A DNA stretch of 64,000 nucleotides from Procambarus clarkii (taxonomy: Eukaryota; Arthropoda; Malacostraca; Decapoda; Cambaridae), in NCBI RefSeq assembly GCF_040958095.1, contig NC_091172.1:24534557-24598556 (forward strand). Reading direction: 5' to 3'. Position 1 is the stretch's first letter, and every line of letters starts with the position of its first letter. Below are positions 11,421-22,589 of the stretch, one piece after another. Made by a program: the position numbers and the translations under genes. The notes beneath the pieces were generated by a model. It made no database searches. It worked only from the letters and a program-made list of their open reading frames with translations, and was not told the DNA's origin.

Positions 11421-11678
11421 AAAACAAGTTTCTGTGGGACCTGTTTTTTTAGTTTTGAATATTTATATTCCTTTCACGAATGAGCATTTTTAAATTTCAA
11501 GATAATTTATTAAACCGTTACTGGCAAAAATAGTTTTTGTATTTTATGGTAAATTCTTTTTCCTCCTTTGATAATCTGGCCATTTTTTGTCAAACATTTT
11601 GTATTTGAGCCAAATTCTGTTTTGCATGCACTTAGTCTCACCATTTTTTCAAACGGATATTAAAAATGTATATTTTTA

Positions 11679-11826
<148 letters not shown>

Positions 11827-11829
11827 CAT

Positions 11830-12550
11830 ATAAATGACACACACTTAGTATGTGTCACCAGTTTGCCCACCTTGACGAGATATCTGGTTATCTTCCGTCA
11901 TCCTGCAGCAGTCAACATTTACCTCCCACCACCACCACCTCGCTGACACTGAGCCCACTGCCAATATCATGGCAGGAAATCATACTTACTGTCAACATTT
12001 TGTATTCTTACTACGGCATCTTAAGTATTTTCCTTCCGCTGAATGTAAATCTTGCCAGATCTCTTCCCTCGACATTTTCAGCTCTCAGCATGACCATCCC
12101 AGGAGCTTTGCCTTTCCTTCAATTCCCATCAAAGAGCTTTTACACGTGTCCCTTCCTGTCAGTTCCGTTCCATACTAACCCGCTCAAGTTCCTGCACTAA
12201 TACTTTTTCGTGACCATTTCGTCAATAGCGGTTGTGCTGTCCGTAGCTTTCTCAAGATATTGTTCATCCGGTCCCTCACCCCCCAGTGTCCCTCTCGTGT
12301 TCCAGGGGGTTGGCTCCCCCAGGGACGACGTCATCACAACCCCTTCCCCCCTGTCATTTCCCGCCCTGGGGTTTTTTTCAGTAAGATTGTCTGGTTGGTT
12401 GACTTGCGCTGCCCCTTCCCTGCTCCTCTTCGTCTTACCTCCTCTTCCTCCTCGCCTTTATTAGGGCAGGGGGCAGGAGGGGGAAGAAGAAGATGGTGAG
12501 GTATTGATGATGGAAAAAGTTTACAAATTGTAAATAAAAATCTGAGTTAC
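11830..12550. other. No recognisable gene
   Basis: Pyrimidine-rich, otherwise unremarkable sequence. The open frames of up to 116 aa show no domain or repeat match. Confidence 0.45.
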
Positions 12551-12554
12551 GATA

Positions 12555-12584
12555 GCAGGCGGGCTGTCCGCCTCGCTGACACGA

Positions 12585-12616
<32 letters not shown>

Positions 12617-13060
12617 TCCCAGAGCTAAGCTTATCTTACTCTCTTTTGTCAGGGAGCTGTGAGTGTGTGTAAGGTTTCTCACATGTATTTCAGCATATAT
12701 GGATGTCTGTATATGAATACTGTGTAGCATTCACATATACACACTCAGATGCTTGAGTACATGTTTTAATGTTCAGTTTAAGGTCTTGTTGAGGGCAGGC
12801 AGGATACTGGCCTGCATTTCATCTTGGAATTATGTATTGTGGGGCTTACTGTCTATCAATTAGATCCAAGTTCTTGGACCACCAGCTGTGGGAGCGCCCC
12901 TCGTCTAATATGTCTAACATTGGGTCCTCCAACATTAGGATGGTGTTGCACACCCTGATGGCTTGGTGCTGCAGTCTAGTGTTTAGTGACTGTGTGTTCA
13001 GGAGTTCCTGGAGCTCCTGGAGTGTCTGGTCATATGGTGGACGGTGTTTGGCTGCTCTTC
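12555..13060 (+). repeat. Dispersed repeat R2, copy 1
   Basis: It starts GCAGGCGGGCTGTCCGCC and shares with 49255-50380, in order: TTGCTGACACGATGTG-like, GTCAGGGAGCTGTGAGTGTG, ATGGATGTCT, TACTGTGTAGCATTCA, GGAATTATGTA, CACCAGCTGTGGGAGCG, CTAACATTGG, CACACCCTGATGGCTTGGTG and CATATGGTGGACGGTGTTT. A GT run (12584-12612) sits inside. It holds only one copy of the segment tandemly expanded at 49.8 kb. Confidence 0.85.
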
Positions 13061-13469
13061 TTAACGCCTTATTTTACACTGCTTGTAGCTTTTAAGTGTT
13101 GGTGTTCTATAAGTGATGTGGTGGTACTGGAGGGTATTGGTGACGGGGCCGGACTAGAGCCTTGTATAAGTGTAGCTGTGTGTTCCTGCTCTGGCTCTGG
13201 AAGCTCCTCAGGTCCCCTAAGGTGGTTTTTGTTGTGTTTATTCTGTCCTAGACGTTAGTCTTGATTACTGTTGTGTTAATCTTGTGTCCCAATATTGTGC
13301 CGACACCCGCGTCTTGGACCGGACGGTTGTCAAGACCCTTAACTTGCTGTTGTAGAAAAAAATCCAAAATTGTTATTTAATTAGTTTTTTAATTTTCAAA
13401 TTACGTCCATATTCGGCCATACGGGCAAACGGCCAAATTAAGACGTAATTCATTAGAGGACAGGTTGGG

Positions 13470-13560
13470 CTGTACCAGTCCAGCAACCAGGAGGCCTGGT
13501 TAGAAACCGGGCCGCGGGGACCTTGAGCCCCGGAATCAACGCAAGGTTCTACCGCTGCTC
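13470..13560 (+). mobile_element. LINE family B 3' tail fragment
   Basis: AACCAGGAGGCCTGGTTAGA and ACCGGGCCGCGGGGACC, then CCCCGGAATCAACGCA, match the tail after the family B coding end at 1.66 kb and overlap the SINE1 tail. Confidence 0.6.
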
Positions 13561-13687
13561 AATAAAGGTAGAGTTTAATAAAGGTTTCTCCATAAAGGGT
13601 TTGAGGTGATCCTGGCTTTACTAAGATTATCTGGCGGGTGTAGGTAATAACTATTATCAGGAGTAATAAGTTATAATGAGTATATAG

Positions 13688-13755
13688 TACTCACCTAGTT
13701 GTGCTTGCGGGTGTTGAGCTTTGGCTCTATGGTCCCGCCTCACCACTGTCAATCT
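13688..13755 (-). mobile_element. LINE family A 3' UTR fragment
   Basis: On the + strand, TACTCACCTAGTTGTGCTTG through GGTCCCGCCT and ACTGTCAATC is the reverse complement of the family A 3' tail seen at 23.47 kb. Confidence 0.7.
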
Positions 13756-13759
13756 AGTG

Positions 13760-14675
13760 GAAGGCGGAGATGGGCGGAGAGCATAGTGTCAGGTGATTGT
13801 TGGTCGGTCTTGTTGACCTGTACTGTATTTGCTGGATTGTTGATTGTCTTATTTCTTCATGTGATTGTTATATTTTTCCCTCATAGCTGGCGTTTGCTTT
13901 ACTTCTCGTGGTCCCTGTTTTGTTTAGGAAATGGTTGTTGGTCAGGTGTGTTGATGCCAGTGGTGAGTGGTGACCTCTGGGGGGGCAGCTGCAGGTGTGT
14001 ACTGGCTGCAGGTGTGTACTGGCTGCAGGTGTGTTGGTATATACCGTGTACAGTGCATAGACTGTACTCCCTTCTGAGGTCAGTTTTAGGAGTACTTCCC
14101 TCCTCCCCCTCCTCTCTCCTCTCTTCTCTCATCTCTCCCTCCACTTCTTTTCCACTTCCCTTTGTCCCCTTTCAGTTTTTATTCTCCCGCGGTCCATCTT
14201 CTGTGTTGATATACTCCTCTTCCTTCGTGCACTGCATCCTCCCTTTCGCTAATATGTCGCCGCCTCCTCCTCTCTCTACCATCAACCCCCCCCCTCTCAC
14301 CACCATTCCCGAAGACCCCTCACCCCCCTCTCCCACCTCCCTTCACCCCTCTCCCACCACCTCTCACCCCTCTCCCTCCACCCCTCACCCCTCTCCCACC
14401 ACCTCTCCTCACTCCCCACATCACCACTACTCTTCCACCCCCATTTCTCCCCCTTTCTGCCACAACTTCTTCCCTCCCCACCTTCTCCCCCTGGACCCAT
14501 CCACCCCCCCCTTTTCACAACCTCTCCACCCCTTCCCCACGACCCCCCCCCCCCACACCCCGCGTCCTGTGTGTATCGTCGTCCGGAGTGTCAACACAGA
14601 GGGTAAACAGAGTGAGTTACACCCAAGGTGTGAGTGTCTTTGATGCTCCACCCTCCCCCTCCCCCCCATGTTTGT
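13760..14675. other. Pyrimidine-rich tract, no gene supported
   Basis: A 314-aa frame spans 13699-14643, but its first part covers a LINE tail and its second half is translated CCT/CAC low-complexity DNA. A local 18-bp repeat (GTGTACTGGCTGCAG) sits near 13995-14040. I do not accept a gene. Confidence 0.6.
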
Positions 14676-14680
14676 CTAGG

Positions 14681-14850
14681 GCTCTCCTCCCACCTGTGAA
14701 GCTCTACTCCCACCTGTGAAGCTCTCCTCCCACCTGTGAAGCTCTACTCCCACCTGTGAAGCTCTCCTCCCACCTGTGAAGCTCTACTCCCACCTGTGAA
14801 GCTCTACTCCCACCTGTGAAGCTCTACTCCCCCCTGTGAAGCTCTGCCCC
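14681..14850. repeat. 20-bp minisatellite, about 8 copies
   Basis: The unit is GCTCTACTCCCACCTGTGAA, alternating with GCTCTCCTCCCACCTGTGAA; each carries a CACCTG E-box. Confidence 0.9.
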
Positions 14851-15071
14851 TCTCCCACGCTGCCCCCCACCCCCCTTACCCCAAGCCCACCCTTGTTCCG
14901 TTTTATAGATAGTTGTGGAATATTGACAGAAGGTGGAGCAGTGTTGACGGAGGTGGGGATTGACAGGTTGAAGAGGGAGGGAGGGTTGGGAGGGGGCAAG
15001 GAGGGGGGAAGAGAAGGGGGAGGAAATGGGGAGAGGTGGTTACAGGAAGGTGGGTCTGTAGTCAGGAAGTG

Positions 15072-15278
15072 GTGGGGGTAGTGATGGTGGTGGTGGTGGT
15101 GGTGGTGATGGTAATGATGGTGGTGGTGATGGTGATGATGGTGGTGGTGATGGTGGTGGTGGTAGTGGTGAAGGTGGTGGTGGAGGTGATGGTGGTGGTG
15201 GTGGTAGTGATGATGGTGGTGGTGGAGATGGTGGTGATGGTGGTAGTGGTGATGGTGGTGATAGTGATGGTGGTGGTT
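15072..15278. repeat. (GGT)n/(GAT)n trinucleotide tract
   Basis: Imperfect GGT and GAT triplets; frames read poly-Val/Met on + and poly-Pro/Ser on -. Confidence 0.9.
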
Positions 15279-15384
15279 TCATTTTATCATAACCCAAATA
15301 CCTGAAATTTGTCACTGTTAAACATCGTGTTGTTTTCTGGTGTCCAGTCGAAGACTGTGTAGATGAAGTACCAGCTTCAAGTGT

Positions 15385-15531
15385 TTCACTGTTTTCCAGA
15401 GTAGTAATGTTCTTGCTGACTCGTGTATCGTCTGCTAAAGTTGACACGAAGCTGCGACTTGTATTTTTGTCTACAACTGATGTAAAATGAAAAAAATGAA
15501 ACACTGTACCCTGGGGGTGTATAGCTTTCAC
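15385..15531 (-). pseudogene. Reverse transcriptase fragment (non-LTR), decayed
   Basis: The minus strand reads IHPQGTV, a remnant of the VPQGTV motif, and 15-20 codons later FVSTLADDTRVSKNI, corresponding to the catalytic FADD motif. The segment between them is shorter than in intact elements, and downstream similarity fades into the trinucleotide tract. It resembles family C more than family A. Confidence 0.5.
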
Positions 15532-15539
15532 TGTGCTTT

Positions 15540-16315
15540 GACCTAATTATTGTTTAACTGTTACTCTTCACATTCTCTTTGACAAGAAAGTGAATATTCA
15601 TTGCCCTACTTTACCTGTTATTCCTGTTGATCTAATTCCATGTCTATCACTCTATCGTCACATTTATCAAATGACTTTGCAAATGTGTTTTATTTTGTTC
15701 AATCATTTTTTTCGTAAGAGTATTTATAGTGATAATTATCTTAAGTGTTCAATATGGATTGTTTGTTTTGTGGAAGTTGTTGTGAACAGGTTCAAATGTG
15801 GTGTTTGTCAGGTGTTCAGATCTAATGGAGAACACAGGTCAGTGTTATATATTAATCCCAACATTGGAAAGTTTCCATCTCCCTGTCACCACCTCTTTCT
15901 CTCACCCTTCACCACTACCTTCCCTTACCCTTCACCACCACCTTCTTTCACCCTTCACCACCACCTTCCCTTACCCTTCACCACTACCCACCTACCCTCA
16001 CCACCACCTTCCACTTACGTCTGATTCGCCACCTCTCTTTTCATCCATTTTCTCTTCTCAACCTCACTTTTCTCCTCGCCTTTCTTCCAACTCACCTGTC
16101 TCTCGCTCTCTCCCTTTATCATCTCCTTTTCTCTCCCCTACTCCCCCACCCGCCTCCCCTTATCCTAATCTGTGCCTATCCCCCCTCTAGCCGCCTCATC
16201 TCTCTTTCCTTATCATGCCTCACTTCATCACCTCTCTCCCTCGCCCCCTACACATCCCGTCGTGTGGGTATTTTATTTCGTTCAGAACGTGAAGAGGTAA
16301 AAAATACAGTGAGAG
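15540..16315. other. Mixed and pyrimidine-rich sequence, no gene supported
   Basis: AT-rich to about 15860, then degenerate TTCACCACCACCTTCCCTTA repeats at 15888-16015 and CT-rich DNA. Frames of 144 and 130 aa here have no domain. Confidence 0.45.
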
Positions 16316-16319
16316 TACT

Positions 16320-16520
16320 GATAGCAGACGGACTGTCTGCCTTGCTGACACGCTGTGTCAGCAAGGCGGACAGCTAAGGGTGTTGGCAGCTAAGCTAAGC
16401 TGGCTCCCTCTTTCGTCAGGGAGCTGTGAGTGTGTATGAGGTTCTTCACATATTCTTCAGCACATATGGGATACCTGTTGATGAATACCATGTAGCATTC
16501 ATCTTGGAATTATGTATTGA
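16320..16520 (+). repeat. Dispersed repeat R2, copy 2 (partial, with hairpin)
   Basis: It shares GTTGGCAGCTAAGCTAAGCT, GGCTCCCTCT, GTCAGGGAGCTGTGAGTGTG, CATGTAGCATTCA and GGAATTATGTATTG with the other R2 copies. At 16333-16351 and 16355-16373 there is a 19-bp inverted repeat (18/19 paired, 3-nt loop) built from the TGTCCGCCTTGCTGACAC head segment. Other copies have that segment only once. Confidence 0.8.
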
Positions 16521-16728
16521 CGGGACTTGGTTTCCGTCACGTCATGGACTGGTGGTGGTGGAAGGGAGGGAGGTAGTAGGAGGGAGTGGAAGGGAGTGGA
16601 AGGGGGGGAGGGGGGTTGGCAGGAAAGCCTCAGGGAAGCGGCCAGGCGCGTAGGCTTTGATTGTTTTCATTCATCGCTCATGCATCGATCTCAAATCTGA
16701 AACTGTGAGCTCTCCGGTAGGCGGCTTC

Positions 16729-17101
16729 AACACCTGCACCAGGACAACCGTCAACACCTGCACCAGGACAACCGTCAACACCTGCACCAGGACAACCGTC
16801 AACACCTGCACCAGGACAACCGTCAACACCTGCACCAGGACAACCGTCAACACCTGCACCGGGACAACCGTCAACACCTGCACCGGGACAACCGTCAACA
16901 CCTGCACCAGGACAACCGTCAACACCTGCACCAGGACAACCGTCAACACCTGCACTAGGACAACCGTCAACACCTGCACCAGGACAACCGTCAACACCTG
17001 CACCAGGACAACCGTCAACACCTGCACCAGGACAACCGTCAACACCTGCACCAGGACAACCGTCAACACCTGCACCAGGACAACCGTCAACACCTGCACC
17101 T
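16729..17101. repeat. 24-bp minisatellite, about 15.5 copies
   Basis: The unit is AACACCTGCACCAGGACAAC then CGTC, with rare A to G or C to T changes. It directly abuts the 35/38-bp array; long frames run through both arrays and are artefacts. Confidence 0.95.
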
Positions 17102-18358
17102 GAGAGTAGTGGTACAAGATAACACGTGCTCCAGGAGAGAGTAGTAGTGGTGCAAGATAACACGTGCTCCAGGAGACAGTAGTGGTACAAGATAACACGT
17201 GCTCCAGGAGAGAGTAGTAGTGGTACAAGATAACACGTGCTCCAGGAGACAGTAGTGGTACAAGATAACACGTGCTCCAGGAGAGAGTAGTAGTGGTACA
17301 AGATAACACGTGCTCCAGGAGACAGTAGTGGTACAAGATAACACGTGCTCCAGGAGAGAGTAGTAGTGGTACAAGATAACACGTGCTCCAGGAGACAGTA
17401 GTGGTACAAGATAACACGTGCTCCAGGAGAGAGTAGTAGTGGTACAAGATAACACGTGCTCCAGGAGACAGTAGTGGTACAAGATAACACGTGCTCCAGG
17501 AGAGAGAAGTAGTGGTACAAGATAACACGTGCTCCAGGAGACAGTAGTGGTACAAGATAACACGTGCTCCAGGAGAGAGTAGTAGTGGTACAAGATAACA
17601 CGTGCTCCAGGAGACAGTAGTGGTACAAGATAACACGTGCTCCAGGAGAGAGTAGTAGTGGTACAAGATAACACGTGCTCCAGGAGACAGTAGTGGTACA
17701 AGATAACAGGTGCTCCAGGAGAGAGTAGTAGTGGTACAAGATAACACGTGCTCCAGGAGAGAGTAGTAGTGGTGCAAGATAACACGTGCTCCAGGGGACA
17801 GTAGTGGTACAAGATAACACGTGCTCCAGGAGACAGTAGTGGTACAAGATAACACGTGCTCCAGGGGACAGTAGTGGTACAAGGTAACACGTGCTCCAGA
17901 AGACAGTAGTGGTGCAAGATAACACGTGCTCCAGGGGACAGTAGTGGTACAAGATAACACGTGCTCCAGAAGACAGTAGTGGTGCAAGATAACACGTGCC
18001 CCAGGGGACAGTAGTGGTACAAGATAACACGTGCTCCAGAAGACAGTAGTGGTGCAAGATAACACGTGCTCCAGGGGACAGTAGTGGTACAAGATAACAC
18101 GTGATCCAGAAGACAGTAGTGGTGCAAGATAACACGTGCTCCAGAAGACAGTAGTGGTGCAAGATAACACGTGCTCCAGAAGACAGTAGTGGTGCAAGAT
18201 AACACGTGCTCCAGGGGACAGTAGTGGTACAAGATAACACGTGCTCCAGAAGACAGTAGTGGTGCAAGATAACACGTGCTCCAGGGGACAGTAGTGGTGC
18301 AAGATAACACGTGCTCCAGAGGACAGTAGTGGTGCAAGATAACACGTGCTGCAGGAGA
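17102..18358. repeat. 35/38-bp minisatellite with dimeric higher-order structure
   Basis: The shared core is GTGGTACAAGATAACACGTG then CTCCAG. Up to about 17760 units of 38 bp (extra TAG, GAGAGAGTAGTAG) and 35 bp (GAGACAGTAG) alternate strictly, giving a 73-bp dimer. After that, 35-bp units alternate GGGGACAGTAGTGGTAC with GAAGACAGTAGTGGTGC, a 70-bp dimer. Every unit has a CACGTG or near-CACGTG E-box. Minus-strand frames of 543 and 570 aa are repeat translations. Confidence 0.95.
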
Positions 18359-18532
18359 GGACAGCGCCTCACCACCACGAGGAACACCATTAATCATTGT
18401 TCCCTCAAGTGCAACTTTCCCCTCAAGCTGGACACCTTCTGCCGAGGTCTCCAGGAACAGACATCTCGGGGGAAACGCAATAGTGAAGGAACAAGAGAGG
18501 CGGACGAAGGAAGAGGCACATAAGAATCAAGC

Positions 18533-18625
18533 CAGCAGCAGCAGCAGCAGCATCAGCAGCAGCAGCATCAACAGCAGCAGCAGCAGCAGCATCAACAGCA
18601 GCAGCAATAGCAGCAGCAGCAGCAG
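18533..18625. repeat. (CAG)n-rich trinucleotide tract
   Basis: CAG triplets interrupted by CAT, CAA and one TAG. The + frame reads poly-Ser and the - frame poly-Ala; no surrounding gene is recognised. Confidence 0.9.
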
Positions 18626-19415
18626 GTGGTGTACATTGGCCCATGTGAGGCAGGTGCTGAGTCCATCCCCCACTAAGCGCACCCTCACATAATACTCTTC
18701 ATAAATCCAGATGGCGCAAGAAGACGGAAGTTAGGCTTTTCTCGGCAGAGAACTGCAATAAGACCGCCAAGAGCGGGGCATTTTGACACAAGAGTGGGTA
18801 TTTGGAACCAAGAGCGGGGCATTTTGAGCCAAGAGCTGGGGGCGTTTGAGGGTATGATAAGATCGACCCGGAGGCCGAGCAGCGAGTGAACGGGCACCAT
18901 CATCGCTGACACAGTGGTGACAGTGTCGAGAGAGAGAGTCGCCAGGAAGGGTATTACCATTGGCCCGGAGCCTCCCCGCTGTGTCTGAATGGCTCCCTGC
19001 TATTACTGCCGGCGTTTTCAATATAGATATTCAATATTCCGATAATTTGCATAGCCACAGGAGCGGCCGTAACTCGCGATAATTCTGGCGAGGAATGGGG
19101 ATGGGTGGGGGGAGGGATGGGGGGCGGATAGCCACCCATTGTCTCCAAGGATGGTAGGCCTGCCTGGTGGGACGGAGGGAGGGGAGGGGGATAGGTATGA
19201 GGGGGGAGGGGAAGCTGAAGTTGGGATGGGAGAGAGGGGGATGGGAAAGTGAAGCTGTGAGGGGGAAGGTGAAACGGGGAGTGAGAAACGGTGGAAGGGA
19301 AAAATTACTAATGAAAGCAATTTAGAAATTAAAAAATAAGAAAATGTTTTTGCGAAAGAAGGAAGAGGAGAGCAAGAAGAAAGCAGGACTGAGGAATGGA
19401 TTAAAAAGATATATA
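18626..19415. other. No gene supported
   Basis: A short degenerate repeat (GAGCGGGGCATTTTGA) lies at 18770-18850, then a G-rich, GGGGA-rich stretch (19080-19280). No domain is seen in the open frames. Confidence 0.45.
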
Positions 19416-19416
19416 T

Positions 19417-19930
19417 AGTACTTAGTTGTGCTTGCAGGGGGTTACGCTTCGTCTCTTTGGTCCCGCCTCTCAACTGTCAATCAACTAGTGTACATATTAT
19501 TGAGCCTATTGGGCTCTATCATATCTACACTTGAAACTGTGTATGGAGTCAGCCTCCACCACATCACTGCCTAATGCATTCCATCTGTTAACGAATCTGA
19601 CACTGAAAATGGCTCATTGGTTCATTTGAGTATAGTTTCCAACTGTGTTCCCTTGTTCATGTTTCACCCATGCTAAATTGTCTTTGTCCACCCTATCAAT
19701 TCCTATGAGAATTTTATAGGTGGTGATTATGGTGATCTTCCAGTGACGGAGGTTTAATTCCCGTAGCATTTCCTCTTAACTCCTACCTCTCAGCTCCGGG
19801 ACTAGTCTGGTGGCAGACCTCTGAATCTTGTCTAACTTTGGCTTGTGTTTAACTAGGTCTGGACTCCAGGCTGGAGCTGCATAGTGTCCAGCGACCATAA
19901 AGTGAGCAACAGTGTACAAAGATACGTACG
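19417..19930 (-). pseudogene. LINE family A 3' part, decayed
   Basis: The minus strand encodes AAPAWSPDLVKHKPKLDKIQ and SATRLVPELRG, close to AAPAWSPYLVKHKTKLEKVQ of the 23.6-kb copy. Frameshifts and deletions follow, then the family A 3' untranslated tail reaching the AGTACTTAGTTGTGCTTG end. Clearly diverged and dead. Confidence 0.85.
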
Positions 19931-20216
19931 TAGAGAAAACATAAGAAAGAGTAATACTAATTTTTGCCATGAGCGACCTAAACCAAAACACAATCGAAAT
20001 TTTGTCGAAAGATTTTATAATTGGTAATAAAGTTGAAACTAAACGTAGACGAAGTTTCTTGAGAATTTGTTTCACATACAAAACAAGTTTGAAACAGGGT
20101 TTTGAAGAATACATAAATATACGAGGAGAGAAGATGCAAAACTTTGGATGAAAATATACGGAGGTTATAAAACATTGTCAGTCTCTATAATGGTTGAGAC
20201 GGTGGCTCAAGGGTTA
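19931..20216. other. AT-rich sequence, no gene
   Basis: Short frames (60-65 aa) without recognisable content. Confidence 0.4.
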
Positions 20217-21538
20217 GTGCCACCAGCCTCGAGCAGTGTGAGGAGTGCCACCAGCCTCGAGCAGTGTGAGTAGTGCCACCAGCCTCGAGCAGAGTGAGGA
20301 GTGCCACCAGCCTCGAGCAGTGTGAGGAGTGCCACCAGCCTCGAGCAGTGTGAGGAGTGCCACCAGCCTCGAGCAGTGTGAGGAGTGCCACCAGCCTCGA
20401 GCAGTGTGAGGAGTGCCACCAGCCTCGAGCAGTGTGAGGAGTGCCACCAGCCTCGAGCAGTGTGAGGAGTGCCACCAGCCTCGAGCAGTGTGAGGAGTGC
20501 CACCAGCCTCGAGCAGTGTGAGGAGTGCCACCAGCCTCGAGCAGTGTGAGGAGTGCCACCAGCCTCGAGCAGTGTGAGGAGTGCCACCAGCCTCGAGCAG
20601 TGTGAGGAGTGCCACCAGCCTCGAGCAGTGTGAGTAGTGCCACCAGCCTCGAGCAGTGTGAGGAGTGCCACTAGCCTCGAGCAGTGTGAGGAGTGCCACC
20701 AGCCTCGAGCAGTGTGAGGAGTGCCACCAGCCTCGAGCAGTGTGAGGAGTGCCGCCAGCCTCGAGCAGTGTGAGGAGTGCCACCAGCCTCGAGCAGTGTG
20801 AGGAGTGCCACCAGCCTCGAGCAGTGTGAGGAGTGCCACCAGCCTCGAGCAGTGTGAGGAGTGCCGCCAGCCCCGCCCAGAGTGAGGAGTGCCACCAGCC
20901 TCGAGCAGAGTGAGGAGTGCCACCAGCCTCGAGCAGAGTGAGGAGTGCCGCCAGCCTCGAGCAGAGTGAGGAGTGCCACCAGCCTCGAGCAGAGTGAGGA
21001 GTGCCGCCAGCCTCGAGCAGTGTGAGGAGTGCCGCCAGCCTCGAACAGTGTGAGGAGTGCCACCAGCCTCGAGCAGAGTGAAGAGTGCCGCCAGCCTCGA
21101 GCAGAGTGAGGAGTGCCACCAGCCTCGAGCAGAGTGAGGAGTGCCGCCAGCCTCGAGCAGTGTGAGGAGTGCCACCAGCCTCGAGCAGAGTGAGGAGTGC
21201 CACCAGCCTCGAGCAGAGTGAGGAGTGCCACCAGCCTCGAGCAGAGTGAGGAGTGCCGCCAGCCTCGAGCAGAGTGAGGAGTGCCACCAGCCTCGAGCAG
21301 AGTGAGGAGTGCCGCCAGCCTCGAGCAGTGTGAGGAGTGCCACCAGCCTCGCCCAGTGTGAGGAGTGCCACCAGCCTCGCCCAGTGTGAGGAGTGCCACC
21401 AGCCTCGCCCAGTGTGAGGAGTGCCACCAGCCTCGCCCAGTGTGAGGAGTGCCACCAGCCCCGCCCAGTGTGAGGAGTGCCACCAGCCCCGCCCAGTGTG
21501 AGGAGTGCCACCAGCCCCGCCCAGTGTGAGGAGTGCCA
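20217..21538. repeat. 28-bp minisatellite, about 47 copies
   Basis: The unit is GCCACCAGCCTCGAGCAGTG then TGAGGAGT. Variants are zoned: CAGTGTG predominates up to about 20870, CAGAGTG and GCCGCC mix between about 20870 and 21330, and CTCGCCCAG then CCCGCCCAG take over at the right end. Minus-strand frames of 434-445 aa are repeat artefacts. Confidence 0.95.
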
Positions 21539-21619
21539 GTGCCATAAACATGATTCAGGTGCTTCCTATTTTCTTGACTTGCCGCCACGCCTCCCACTCC
21601 CGTCTCGTCTGCCACTCCT

Positions 21620-21864
21620 GCCACGCTCTCAGCTGTGCCACGCTCTCAGCTGTGCCACGCTCTCAGCTGTGCCACACCCTCAGCTGTGCCACGCCCTCAG
21701 CTGTGCCACGCCCTCAGCTGTGCCACGCCCTCAGCTGTGCCACACCCTCAGCTGTGCCACACCCTCAGCTGTGCCACACCCTCAGCTGTGCCACGCCCTC
21801 AGCTGTGCCACACCCTCAGCTGTGCCACGCCCTCAGCTGTGCCACACCCTCAGCTGTGCCACAC
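21620..21864. repeat. 17-bp minisatellite, about 14 copies
   Basis: The unit is CTCAGCTGTGCCACGCC with ACACC and GCTCT variants; each copy has the E-box CAGCTG. Confidence 0.95.
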
Positions 21865-21974
21865 CTGGTCTCGCCTCCTCTTTTTCCGACGTTATGGCGG
21901 CAGTCGCCCCGAGTCCAATATCATTCTTAGTGGGATATCTACACCCAGTACCTATAGCCTGGGGTGGGATTAGT

Positions 21975-22045
21975 GCATAGGTGTGTGGTGTGTAGGTGTG
22001 GTGTGTAGGTGTGTGGTGTGTAGGTGTGTGGTGTGTAGGTGTGTG
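21975..22045. repeat. Short GTGTAG-rich repeat
   Basis: About four copies of TAGGTGTGTGGTGTG. Confidence 0.8.
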
Positions 22046-22084
22046 GCTGTGGGAGAGGGTGAGAGTGTCGGTGCGTGTGGGAAA

Positions 22085-22550
22085 GGTGGGGGGGGGGGTG
22101 AAGGGAGGGTTAGGGGAGTGGGGAGGATGGAGGGGGGGTAGGGTGGGGGTGTGGGGAGGGTGGGGGTGTGGGGAGGGTATGGGACTGGGGAGGGTGGGGG
22201 TGTGGGTAGGGTAGGGGACTGGGGAGGGTGGGGGTGTGGGGAGGGTAGGGGACTGGGGAGGGTGGGGGTGTGGGGAGGGTAGGGGACTGGGGAGGGTGGG
22301 GGTGTGGGGAGGGTAGGGGACTGGGGAGGGTGGGGGTGTGGGGAGGGTAGGGGACTGGGGAGGGTGGGGGTGTGGGGAGGGTAGGGGACTGGGGAGGGTG
22401 GGGGTGTGGGGAGGGTAGGGGACTGGGGAGGGTGGGGGTGTGGGGAGGGTAGGGGACTGGGGAGGGTGGGGGTGTGGGGAGGGTAGGGGACTGGGGAGGG
22501 TGGGGGTGTGGGGAGGGTAGGGGACTGGGGAGGGTGGGGGGTGTGGGGAG
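22085..22550. repeat. 34-bp G-rich minisatellite
   Basis: The unit contains GTAGGGGACTGGGGAGGGTG then GGGGTGTGGGGAGG, about ten regular copies after a degenerate start. Each + strand unit has at least four runs of three or more G, so it fits the G-quadruplex pattern. Confidence 0.95.
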
Positions 22551-22589
22551 AGTGAGTGTGTGTAGATGTGCTTACCAATGTGTCTACGG

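Noticed and set aside
13699-14643. 314-codon frame resembling a Pro/Ser-rich secreted protein
   Set aside because: It begins in a LINE 3' tail and its second half is CCT/CAC low complexity; no conserved domain is visible.
17102-18358. CRISPR-like regularly spaced repeats
   Set aside because: Units are directly contiguous with no unique spacers, in eukaryotic repeat-rich DNA; the same holds for every array here.
16671-18397. Minus-strand frames of 436-570 codons
   Set aside because: They run through two unrelated abutting minisatellites and exist in all three minus frames, as expected for stop-free repeat units.
18533-18625. CAG tract as a polyglutamine exon
   Set aside because: The open frames read poly-Ser or poly-Ala, the CAG phase is broken by TAG, and no splice sites or flanking coding DNA are evident.
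20207-21624. Minus-strand frames of 317-445 codons
   Set aside because: Translations of the 28-bp array in each frame; no start context, domain or flanking coding sequence.
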